Origin: Chloroflexota bacterium
GTDB lineage: Bacteria; Chloroflexota; Dehalococcoidia; Lucifugimonadales; JACPCL1
Assembly: GCA_016210375.1 (NCBI GenBank)
Contig: JACQUH010000234.1
Span: 1 to 17,297 of the forward strand
Length of the DNA: 17,297 nt
Reading direction: 5' to 3'
A program made the translations under genes and the position numbers. A model generated the notes under the pieces. That model was not told the origin of the DNA. It was given only the letters and a program-made list of their open reading frames with translations, and made no database searches. Positions 1-6,539 of the stretch are shown in pieces (positions within the stretch are counted from its first letter, which is position 1; each line of letters starts with the position of its first letter).

Positions 1-10
1 ATGCTTCACG

Positions 11-50
11 GAGTTTATCCTGAGCGAAGCCGAAGGGTTCAGCATGACAG
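11..50. repeat. Fragment of interspersed palindromic repeat
   Basis: This stretch carries the words CCTGAGCGAAGC and CGAAGGGTTCAGCATGACA. They match the same repeat family seen near 2560, 3541-3660, 9309-9408, 11500-11590 and 15560-15635 (variants of TCATTCTGAG and GAAGAATCT). It lies 3' of the AOR-family gene, which ends at 92. It is non-coding, and any open frame across it is probably chance. Confidence 0.5.
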
Positions 51-91
51 ACTGTGGCGCCCATTGTTCGACGAACTATCAAGACAGGACA

Positions 92-1963
92 CTAGGCGGC
101 TCCCCACAGGTCCTTCTCCACGTCTTCCAGGCCCAGGGCACGCAACGTCTCGGGCAGGGGCCGCCCGCTCTTGCGGTCCCAGGCCATCTGCTCGTAGTAA
201 TTGTCTAGCATCCCTTCCCAGTGAGGTGCAACGGTAACGCCCTTGGCGGGGCCGTCCACAGGAGCCGAGCTCCACCGCGGAGAAGGCTTCTCCGTCTCAA
301 CGGGAACGCCGTGTTTCAGGTTGAAGGCGCGCATCACGTTGGCAGCTCTAAAGCCTACGTCCTGGGCTTCCCTTATCGTGAGATCCCACCCTGTGGCAGC
401 GTTGAGCATCTCCACGATGTGGCTCAGGGGCACCCTGGTGCAGAAGATGCAGGTACCCAGCGTGTCCTCAAACTGCCGCCTCCCCTTCGTCCTTGCCACG
501 TTTGTGGACACCTCCTCAGGGGAGAAGTTGTGGACAAGGGCATGGGTGTCCGGGTCGGCGGGGCCTGCGTAGCCGGACTCGTAGACCCCAATATCGGAAG
601 TCGCGGTGTCAAACATCTCCCGCCAGTTCGCGCGGTGATCATGCTGCCGTGGAGAGTGCCCCTTGAGCGTATAGATGCCGACTGCCTTGGCGGCCGGTCC
701 CAACGCCTCTGCCGCCCGCATGGTGCCCTCGGCAAGGAGGTTGGCAAAGTCGCCTTCTCTGTGCGCTATCCGTTCCAGCAATGTCCGTATGGCTGCTGTG
801 TTGCCCCACCGTAGCTCAAGGCCGCCGGTCGTCTGGGGGGAAAGGACTTCGTGCTCGTAGAGGTCAATCACCATGGACACAAGGAAACCTGCCTCGTTGC
901 CCTCCAGGCCCAGCCGGGTGACCAGGTTCGCCAGGAACATTGCCTCTGCGGGGTCGGTGTTGCCCACCAGCGGGCCCCAGGCGGCCCACATCTCGTACTC
1001 GGGCTCCTCCACCCTCTGGCCGGCGTAGGGCCCATCGGTGAAGGTGATCATGTGACAATGGTGCGTGCGGCATGACCAGCAAGGATTCCCCTTGGCAGAC
1101 CATCGCTCTCGCGCGTACTGGTTGGTCATAAGACGGGTCTCGGGATAGAGGTTGGTGGTGTAGTTTTTGACGGGCAGAGTGCCGCGGACCATCCGGGTAT
1201 CGGCTGAATCGTAGTCGCCCCCGGTCCCCCACTTGAAGAGCCGTCCCGTGTTGGGGTCTTTCTGGATGAGCTCCCACACGGAGTTTGACTCCTTGGCTAG
1301 CCGAGCCGGCCATTTCACAGCGACAGATCCGCGTCCCTTGGCGGCGCAGAAGGCCTTGAGCTTCTTGGAACCCATCACAGCCCCGATGCCATTGTGCCCG
1401 GCGGCGTGGTCTCTGTCGCCAAACACCCCACCGAATTTCACCAGGTTTTCGCCTGCAGGGCCGACGCAGAACACGCTCAACGCCTTCTCCAGGTAGCCGA
1501 GCTCTTCCTTGAGGGCGTCCTCGGTCTCCCAGGTGTCCATGCCCAACAGGTGCGCCGCGTCCCGAAGCTCAGCGACGCCATCGTGGAGGTAGAGGTACAC
1601 CCACCGTTTTGCGGCGCCCTGGAATACGAAGGCATCGTAGCCGGAGAACTTCATGAAGGCACCCATGAAACCATTGGCCTGAGTAGACGTAGCGCCGTTG
1701 GTGAGACATCCCTTGGCGCTGAGAGAGATGGTGCCTGAACCTCCTGCCCGCGTCCCCCCCAGGGGGCCAGAGGCAACCACCAGCCGGTTCTCCGGGTCGT
1801 TCCACTGGGCCGTCGTGGGCACCTCTTCATACAGGTACTTGGCTCCAAGGCCCACTCCCCCAACCCATTTCCTCAGAGTGGCCTCATCCAGAACCTCCTC
1901 ACTCAGACGTTCGTTAGTGAGGTCCACCCGTAGTATCTTGCCCGCGTATCCTGGCACTGCCAT
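92..1963 (-). CDS. Aldehyde ferredoxin oxidoreductase (AOR) family tungsten/molybdenum enzyme
   Basis: This is a 623-residue cytoplasmic enzyme, the usual length of the AOR family. The family oxidises aldehydes to acids, or carries out related low-potential reactions, using a bis-pterin tungsten or molybdenum centre, one [4Fe-4S] cluster and ferredoxin. The N-terminus (GYAGKILRVDLTN) is the classic AOR start. The Gly-rich part around residues 64-100 (ASGPLGGTRAGGSG, then AKGCLTNG) is typical of pterin-binding domain 1. Cluster ligands are probably Cys295, Cys298, Cys303 and Cys505. The first three are spaced CX2CX4C rather than the CX2CX3C of the characterised Pyrococcus enzyme. The ATG at 1963 has a strong AAGGGGGAG ribosome site 7 bases upstream. 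A MoaD-like gene lies upstream on the same strand. The substrate is unknown, and the BamB-like branch of this superfamily cannot be excluded. Confidence 0.93.
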   Translation of the reverse strand: MAVPGYAGKILRVDLTNERLSEEVLDEATLRKWVGGVGLGAKYLYEEVPTTAQWNDPENRLVVASGPLGGTRAGGSGTISLSAKGCLTNGATSTQANGFMGAFMKFSGYDAFVFQGAAKRWVYLYLHDGVAELRDAAHLLGMDTWETEDALKEELGYLEKALSVFCVGPAGENLVKFGGVFGDRDHAAGHNGIGAVMGSKKLKAFCAAKGRGSVAVKWPARLAKESNSVWELIQKDPNTGRLFKWGTGGDYDSADTRMVRGTLPVKNYTTNLYPETRLMTNQYARERWSAKGNPCWSCRTHHCHMITFTDGPYAGQRVEEPEYEMWAAWGPLVGNTDPAEAMFLANLVTRLGLEGNEAGFLVSMVIDLYEHEVLSPQTTGGLELRWGNTAAIRTLLERIAHREGDFANLLAEGTMRAAEALGPAAKAVGIYTLKGHSPRQHDHRANWREMFDTATSDIGVYESGYAGPADPDTHALVHNFSPEEVSTNVARTKGRRQFEDTLGTCIFCTRVPLSHIVEMLNAATGWDLTIREAQDVGFRAANVMRAFNLKHGVPVETEKPSPRWSSAPVDGPAKGVTVAPHWEGMLDNYYEQMAWDRKSGRPLPETLRALGLEDVEKDLWGAA

Positions 1964-1970
1964 GGTGGGT

Positions 1971-1979
1971 CTCCCCCTT
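1971..1979 (-). promoter_or_regulatory. Ribosome binding site of the AOR-family gene
   Basis: Read on the minus strand this is AAGGGGGAG, 7 bases before the ATG at 1963. It supports that start over downstream alternatives. Confidence 0.7.
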
Positions 1980-2247
1980 CTCGTACAAAACGCTTTCTTG
2001 GCCGTTTGCAGGTCACTGGAATCAGCGCAAGGGCCGGCTCCTATCGCCGCCCATCATACTCCAGGGATCAAGCGCCAAACATCAACACCCATTCTTCCAC
2101 AGGGTCTTTCAGTTTCTTGCGGCTGGATGACTGGGTTGACCTCCCCCCTTAATTCCCCTCTCCGTTGCGGTGCCTTGACCCGAAAGTCCTTTAACCTAAC
2201 CCCCTGGCCCCCTTCCGTAGCAGGGAAGGGGGAACTTTGAATCTGGC

Positions 2248-2289
2248 GGATACCCCCAGACCCCCAGCGGGAGCGGCGTTCCCTGCACC
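2248..2289 (-). repeat. GC-rich interspersed repeat, copy 1
   Basis: On the minus strand it runs from GGTGCAGGG to TGGGGGTATCC. The same 44-base module occurs at 3161-3204 (plus) and 14145-14187 (minus). This copy is the most diverged. Confidence 0.6.
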
Positions 2290-2336
2290 TTTCTGACTTT
2301 TGAGGCAACACCCCGTTGCAGAGAGGGGGGCTTGTT

Positions 2337-2377
2337 GTGAGATTGTGGAAACTGCTTTGCAGTTTCCACAATCTCAC
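2337..2377. repeat. Perfect 19-bp hairpin with 3-base loop
   Basis: The left arm 2337-2355 (GTGAGATTGTGGAAACTGC) and the right arm 2359-2377 are exact reverse complements around a TTT loop. The run CTCTTTCTTCC follows on the plus strand, so it could terminate plus-strand transcripts. On the minus strand it would sit in the leader of the AOR gene, between it and the moaD-like gene. It could attenuate AOR expression or be just the core of the surrounding repeat. Confidence 0.75.
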
Positions 2378-2707
2378 TCTTTCTTCCCCCTTCCCTCAAA
2401 GGGAAGGGGGACCGAGGGGGTTGGGTTGATGACCTTCACGCAGTGGTGGCAAGTACCGTTCCCAAAGGCCCTCTGAACACCGAAAGACACTGCATTCTTC
2501 CGCAGCCCGCCTTGAAAATAGGATGGCCAGATAGCAAAGGCTTTACGGTACCGCACCCCTTCGGCTTCGCTCAGGGCAGGCTCCAAACGGTGCGGCATCG
2601 TTGGCCTTGCGATGCCACACTCTTCAGGGTGTGGTATACCAAAGCCCGTTTTCATCCGTGATTGTGGCGCCTGCAACGCCATAAGCGATTGCTAGTGCAC
2701 AGGAATG

Positions 2708-3013
2708 TCAAGAGCCTCCGGAGAGGGCGGGGACCATGAGGATGGTGTCACCATCGGCGAAGGTGACGTCCAGTCCCCCCTGGAGGTCCAGGAGCCTGTC
2801 GTTGAGTACGGCGCTAACCAGCCCAGACAGCTCTCGGCTGTTCGGGTCAAAGACAAGCTCGGCGAAGCCCTGGTACTGGCTGGCCAGCCTGTCAAACAGG
2901 TCTCGGACAGTGGCTCCGGGGGCCAACTCCTCCTGTCGGACCAGGCGGCCAGGCCCCTGGGCGCCAAAGGCCCGGGTAAGCCAGGGAAGCACCTCTAGCC
3001 TTACTGTGGGCAT
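2708..3013 (-). CDS. MoaD/ThiS-family small sulfur-carrier-like protein
   Basis: This 101-residue protein has a ubiquitin-like fold signature: a start VRLEVLPWL, the helix segment GATVRDLFDRLASQY, then a C-terminal strand with GDTILMVPALSGG. MoaD proteins carry the sulfur for molybdopterin on a terminal Gly-Gly thiocarboxylate, and AOR-type enzymes need that pterin. A place upstream of an AOR-family gene on the same strand therefore makes sense. Unusually, the chain ends Gly-Gly-Ser and not Gly-Gly (codons GGA GGC TCT TGA read on the minus strand). The extra Ser would have to be removed before adenylation, or the protein has another role. The start at 3013 has GGAG 7 bases upstream and a good promoter behind it. 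Confidence 0.82.
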   Translation of the reverse strand: MPTVRLEVLPWLTRAFGAQGPGRLVRQEELAPGATVRDLFDRLASQYQGFAELVFDPNSRELSGLVSAVLNDRLLDLQGGLDVTFADGDTILMVPALSGGS

Positions 3014-3041
3014 GGCCTACTCCGTAGGTAACCGCAGGGCA

Positions 3042-3070
3042 ATAATACAGGGGGTTGGGGTAACGCACAA
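3042..3070 (-). promoter_or_regulatory. Probable sigma-70 promoter for moaD-like/AOR genes
   Basis: On the minus strand a -35-like TTGTGC (3065-3070) is followed after 17 bases by TATTAT (3042-3047, 5 of 6 matches to the -10 consensus). Transcription would start near 3035, about 20 bases before the ATG at 3013. The -35 box is weak (3 of 6). Confidence 0.5.
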
Positions 3071-3160
3071 CCAGGTGGGGTCTGTTTTTGTTCCGTTCGC
3101 TTCGGGGTGTTCCGCGTTCGGCACCCTCGTGTCCTGTCTCAGAAAAACGCGAGTAATGCG

Positions 3161-3204
3161 GGTGCAGGGGCGCTGCCCCTGCTGGGGGTTTGGGGGTATC
3201 CCCC
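3161..3204 (+). repeat. GC-rich interspersed repeat, copy 2
   Basis: A 44-base module begins GGTGCAGGGGCGCTGCCCCT and ends GGGGGTATCCCCC. It is nearly identical to the reverse complement of 14145-14187. It contains two small palindromes (AGGGGC/GCCCCT and GGGG-TA-TCCCC) and could fold as RNA. It sits between the promoter of the moaD-like gene and the gene remnant at 3232. Confidence 0.65.
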
Positions 3205-3231
3205 AATGTCTTCTGCATGATGAGGATCACC

Positions 3232-3541
3232 ATGACCGCCGCAGTGCAATTCTACTCCTAGTACCTAAAGGGAGGCTCCCGAAACTGGCTGGCCTGCAAC
3301 GTGCCTAGGAGCGACGAGTTGTTCTACAAGATGGTGGCGGCCCAGGGAGAAGAGAAGGAGATGGATAGAACCATGTGGGGATACATACCGCCCGCGCCGA
3401 TGGCCTCAGCGAAAAGCGCTTTCCAATGGTTTAGTGATGTGCTAGACTATCCGCCAGCTAATCCCGAGTTGGGGTTTAGCTACTACACCACCCAGAGGCT
3501 CTCCCTGATACGAGGAGCGATGCTTAGAGCGTGTTTCCAAA
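3232..3541 (+). pseudogene. Remnant of an unidentified gene, broken by a stop codon and an inserted repeat
   Basis: An ATG at 3232 opens a frame that meets TAG after nine codons (MTAAVQFYS). The same frame then stays open to 3552. The downstream part reads like real protein, for example GGSRNWLACNVPRSDELFYK and LDYPPANPELGFSYYT. A GTG at 3301 could restart an 83-residue product. The last residues (ACFQMSF) are coded by the terminal inverted repeat of the element at 3523-3693, so the original C-terminus has been lost. I do not recognise the family. It is best read as a decayed gene, although expression of the 83-residue fragment cannot be excluded. Confidence 0.55.
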
Positions 3542-3693
3542 TGTCATTCTGAGGGAGGGCCAAACGCCGGACCGAAGAATCTTGTATGCTTGCAAGATGG
3601 GCTCTGTCAATGAGTGACCCATCCTCCAGCAGACAAGATTCTTCGCTTCGCTCAAAATGACCTATTCGGAACCCTTTGGAAACACGCCCTTAG
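3523..3693. mobile_element. MITE-like element with 19-bp terminal inverted repeats
   Basis: The left end 3523-3541 (CTTAGAGCGTGTTTCCAAA) matches the reverse complement of the right end 3675-3693 at 17 of 19 positions. The 171-bp interior carries an inverted TCATTCTGAG...GAAGAATCTTGT / ACAAGATTCTTCG...AAAATGAC pair and no gene. The size and structure fit a non-autonomous miniature inverted-repeat element. It lies across the 3' end of the preceding gene remnant. Confidence 0.72.
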
Positions 3694-3870
3694 ACCCGCA
3701 TCTCCCCGGGGAGCGCTTGAAACGCGGCTCTTACTGGCGAGTTGCGTCTCCCATCGCGGAACCACGCAGCCCTCAGGCGCCAGCGCAGTCGCTTAGGCAG
3801 ATGGCACACTGCTGAGCAGGCAGATCAGGGTTCGGTGAAATGAACCCTGGCGGAGCAGGAGGACTAAGCT
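3694..3870. other. Leader region of the CoA-transferase gene cluster
   Basis: No convincing gene or sigma-70 promoter was found here. A small hairpin (CAGGGTTC 3826-3833 with GAACCCTG 3842-3849, 8-base loop) lies just upstream of the ribosome site AGGAGG at 3857-3862, which precedes the GTG start at 3871. Confidence 0.4.
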
Positions 3871-5088
3871 GTGGACCAGCAGGCTCTATCGGGAATGAGG
3901 GTGATAGACCTGACCCACTACATAGCGGGGCCGGCGTGCACCAAGCGCCTGGCGGACTACGGGGCAGATGTCATCAAGGTGGAGCGCCCCGGAACGGGCG
4001 ACGGCGTAAGGAACATCGGACCTTTCTATCACGACGACCCTCACCCTGAGAAGAGCGGCCTCTTCCTGTACTTGAACACCAACAAGAGGGGCATTACACT
4101 CAACCTGAAAACGAGACTGGGCAAGGATATCCTCCTGGAGCTAGTGAAGAAAGCGGACGTGGTAGTAGAGAGCTTCAGGCCCGGAGTTATGGAGCGTCTG
4201 GGCCTCGCCTATGAGGATTTGGAGAAGGTAAACCCCAGGCTCGTAATGACCTCCATAAGCAACTTTGGCCAGACAGGCCCATATCGGGACTATGGTATGA
4301 CGGAGCTTATGGCCTTTGGTATGGGCGGGCCCATGTATCACAAGGGACAGCCAGATAGAGAGCCTGTGAAATACGGGGGAATGCCTTCTATTTTTCATGC
4401 CGGGGCAGTTGCGTCCATGGCGACTGTAGTGGTCTACTACGGGATGTGCCGCCACGGTACTGGGGACTACATTGACGTATCAATCCTGGACACGCAGATC
4501 GGTACTTTGGACGGGAGGGTGTCGGCGCTGGTCCAATATCAGTACACCGGCCACGTTGGCCCGAGAGGCGCCGCCTTGGGGGTGGGACCGGCTGGCGCTG
4601 GCTCGGGAATGTTTCCCTGCGCCGATGGGTATGTGCATTTCTACGGCGGCACACGCCTGGAGAGGCAGACGAAGATGATGGGGGACCCCCCTGAACTCAT
4701 GGACCCCAAGTTCTACGACCCGGAAACCCAGGCTGACCCCTTGGTAAGGGAGGAGTACGAGGCCCATTTTCTTTCCTGGCTAATGCGCCACACCAAGCGG
4801 GAGATCTTTGAGCTGGGGCAGAAGACTACCAACGTCTGCGCCCCCAGGTACACCATTGACGAGGTGTTGGAGGACCCCCACATCAGGCTCAGGGACGTCT
4901 TCGTCCAAGTTGAGCACCCGATGACAGGGCAGGTCAAGTATCCCGGACGCCCCTTTGTCATGGAGGAGACGCCCTGGGCTATACGCCGTGCCGCCCCACT
5001 CCTCGGCCAGCACAACGTTGAGGTGTACTCAGAGTTGGGATACAGTAAAAAGGACCTGGTTGTGCTCAGGGAGAACCATATCATCTGA
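3871..5088 (+). CDS. CaiB/BaiF-type (class III) CoA-transferase, member lacking the catalytic Asp
   Basis: This 405-residue cytoplasmic protein belongs to the family that moves CoA between carboxylic acids. Family marks are GMRVIDLTHYIAGP at residues 8-21, ADYGADVIKVERPGTGD (28-44), the NKRGITLNL segment (71-79), ADVVVESFRPGVMERLGL (95-112) and GTGDYIDVSILD (196-207). In characterised members such as formyl-CoA transferase, a catalytic Asp follows the Gly/Pro-rich turn after residue 160. Here the aligned segment is KYGGMPSIFHAG, with Ile174 where Asp is expected. The GTG start is set by AGGAGG 8 bases upstream and by the family N-terminus. The next gene, 32 bp downstream, is a second family member that does keep the Asp. 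The pair may form a heteromer, with this chain structural or binding one substrate. The substrate is unknown. Confidence 0.92.
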   Translation: MDQQALSGMRVIDLTHYIAGPACTKRLADYGADVIKVERPGTGDGVRNIGPFYHDDPHPEKSGLFLYLNTNKRGITLNLKTRLGKDILLELVKKADVVVESFRPGVMERLGLAYEDLEKVNPRLVMTSISNFGQTGPYRDYGMTELMAFGMGGPMYHKGQPDREPVKYGGMPSIFHAGAVASMATVVVYYGMCRHGTGDYIDVSILDTQIGTLDGRVSALVQYQYTGHVGPRGAALGVGPAGAGSGMFPCADGYVHFYGGTRLERQTKMMGDPPELMDPKFYDPETQADPLVREEYEAHFLSWLMRHTKREIFELGQKTTNVCAPRYTIDEVLEDPHIRLRDVFVQVEHPMTGQVKYPGRPFVMEETPWAIRRAAPLLGQHNVEVYSELGYSKKDLVVLRENHII

Positions 5089-5107
5089 GATTGACCTTGT
5101 TTACTAT

Positions 5108-5112
5108 GGAGG
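5108..5112 (+). promoter_or_regulatory. Ribosome binding site choosing the start of the second CoA-transferase
   Basis: GGAGG lies 8 bases before the ATG at 5121. This favours 5121 over the in-frame TTG at 5091 and ATG at 5106. Confidence 0.65.
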
Positions 5113-5120
5113 CGCATAGT

Positions 5121-6395
5121 ATGCGGAAACTTCCGCTCGAGGGAGTCCGGGTGTTGGGTATGACGGTGATATTTGCTGGGCCCTATGCGGAAATGTTCCT
5201 GGCGGACTACGGGGCAGAGGTGATCAGAGTGGAGTCCATTCAGAACTTCGCCCCCAGCACTCGCGGGCAGTACGTCAGGCCGCCAAAAGGCGCGGCAGGG
5301 TACCCCAATGGCGATCCCGGGGAGCGGCCATGGAACCGGTTTGCCACATTTAACTCCATGGCGCGAAACAAACTCGGCATGACAATAGACATAACCAGGC
5401 CCGAGGGCATGGAAATCTTCAAGCAGTTGGTGCGAGCAAGCGACGTTTTCATTTCCAACTATGTACCCAGCGTCTTGGACAGACTGGGAATCACTTATGA
5501 GATGCTCAAGAAGGAGAAGCCCGATATTATCTACGCCAGGATTTCAGGATACGGTGATACCGGGCCCTACCGGGACTACAGGGCCCAGGCCAACGGCATT
5601 GATGCTATCGGCGGCCAAGCTTCTACCCGTGGGTACAGGCATGCCGATCCCTCTGAACTCCCCGGCTCCTCGGCGGCGGACCCAGCGGAGGGCGTTGCAG
5701 CGGTTTTCGCCATCGTTTCGGCTTTGAACTATCGCGACCGCACAGGCAAAGGGCAACTGATAGACATGGCTCTCGTGGAGAACTTCATAACCTATAACCC
5801 CGAACCATTCTTGGACTACAGCATGAACGGCAGGGTGCAGGGAACCCTGGGCAACAGAGACCCGATAGCCGTCCCCTCAGGCAATTTCCGCTGCGAGGGC
5901 GACGACAATTGGGTGAGCATATGCATATTCGGCGATGAGCAGTGGGAGGGGTTCTGCAAGGTAGTAGGAGAGGGATGGGTGCACGACCCGCGGTTCAAGG
6001 ACCCATTGAGCAGGCGCAAGCACGAGGATGAGCTGGAGAAGTTGGTGGAGTCCTGGACCAAGCGCCATGACTACTATGAGGTCATGCACCTCTTGCAGAA
6101 GGTGGGGGTACCCGCAGGGCCCGTGCTAGACGAAGCGGCGGTCTTTCAGGACCCTCACTTGAAGGCTAGAGGTATTTTCGTAGAAGTGTCCCAGAAGGAT
6201 ACAGGTACCTACCTGTACCCGGGGGCCCTGGCGAAGATGAGGAACGCCCCCCTGGTCGTCAGGCATGCGCCGGTGCGGCTGGGGGAAGACAACGACTATG
6301 TTTACAAGGAGGTGCTGGGAATAGGCGACGACGAGTACCAGAAGCTGGCCGAAACAGGGCACATCGGCATGGACTACGCAGTCGGCGTGCGGTGA
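5121..6395 (+). CDS. CaiB/BaiF-type (class III) CoA-transferase with catalytic Asp
   Basis: The protein has 424 residues from the ATG at 5121. It shows the same family signatures as its upstream neighbour: LEGVRVLGMTVIFAGP near the start, LADYGAEVIRVES (28-39), ARNKLGMTIDITRPEG (81-96), PDIIYARISGYGDTGPYRDY (134-153) and GKGQLIDMALVE (209-220). The segment SSAADPAEGVAA places Asp187 at the position of the catalytic aspartate that forms the acyl-anhydride and CoA-thioester intermediates in this family. The two neighbours are homologous but clearly diverged. They still share a 20-base identical run (3949-3968 and 5199-5218) over the LADYGA codons. Adjacent unlike CaiB genes are known to form heteromeric transferases, for example BbsEF for benzylsuccinate and the succinyl-CoA:malate transferase of Chloroflexus, so this is probably the catalytic subunit. 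Confidence 0.92.
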   Translation: MRKLPLEGVRVLGMTVIFAGPYAEMFLADYGAEVIRVESIQNFAPSTRGQYVRPPKGAAGYPNGDPGERPWNRFATFNSMARNKLGMTIDITRPEGMEIFKQLVRASDVFISNYVPSVLDRLGITYEMLKKEKPDIIYARISGYGDTGPYRDYRAQANGIDAIGGQASTRGYRHADPSELPGSSAADPAEGVAAVFAIVSALNYRDRTGKGQLIDMALVENFITYNPEPFLDYSMNGRVQGTLGNRDPIAVPSGNFRCEGDDNWVSICIFGDEQWEGFCKVVGEGWVHDPRFKDPLSRRKHEDELEKLVESWTKRHDYYEVMHLLQKVGVPAGPVLDEAAVFQDPHLKARGIFVEVSQKDTGTYLYPGALAKMRNAPLVVRHAPVRLGEDNDYVYKEVLGIGDDEYQKLAETGHIGMDYAVGVR

Positions 6396-6524
6396 CAGTC
6401 GGACCCCTGGGCCAGTCGGATAAGGGTGAGGAAGCCCTTGCTCAATGCACCTCAGAGACGGGAAAGGACCCAGCAGTTGGGCCCGAGAGACGAGCCACGA
6501 GGCGTGGCTCACATGTCGCATTCT

Positions 6525-6531
6525 AAGGAGG
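6525..6531 (+). promoter_or_regulatory. Ribosome binding site of the flavoprotein gene
   Basis: AAGGAGG sits 8 bases before the ATG at 6540. It fixes the start there, although the frame is open upstream to 6426. Confidence 0.75.
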
Positions 6532-6539
6532 AAATAGGT

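Larger units (their letters stand above)
2192..2428. repeat. Composite nested inverted repeat between moaD-like gene and AOR
   Basis: The arms at about 2192-2234 and 2384-2428 are imperfect reverse complements. Each contains CCCCCTTCC, a short spacer and GGAAGGGGGA, next to an AACC-CCCT / GGGGGTTGGGTT edge. Inside lie a perfect hairpin (2337-2377) and a copy of another repeat (2248-2289). No open frame of substance is present. The arrangement looks like a non-autonomous mobile repeat or an array of such repeats. The rest of the 1964-2707 gap holds more short palindromes (for example GGCATCG/CGATGCC near 2595-2615 and CCACAC/GTGTGG near 2617-2637) and no credible gene. Confidence 0.6.

Noticed and set aside
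221..814. Long plus-strand open frames opposite the AOR gene
   Set aside because: They are antisense to a clear AOR-family gene, their translations lack family motifs, and no ribosome site is present.
1698..2240. 180-residue plus-strand open frame over the AOR start and the repeat gap
   Set aside because: It runs through the antisense of a conserved N-terminus into low-complexity repeat sequence, and its composition is not protein-like.
2374..2682. Minus-strand open frame of 102 residues and its plus-strand partner at 2443-2661
   Set aside because: Both are built from palindromic repeat DNA, including the repeat-derived word CCTTCGGCTTCGCTCAGG; no start signal or motif was seen.
1964..2707. 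Possible CRISPR or regularly spaced direct repeats
   Set aside because: The repeats are inverted, uneven in spacing and of several families; no constant repeat-spacer pattern exists.
3614..3796. 60-residue open frame downstream of the gene remnant
   Set aside because: Much of it lies in the MITE-like element, and the rest does not resemble a protein.
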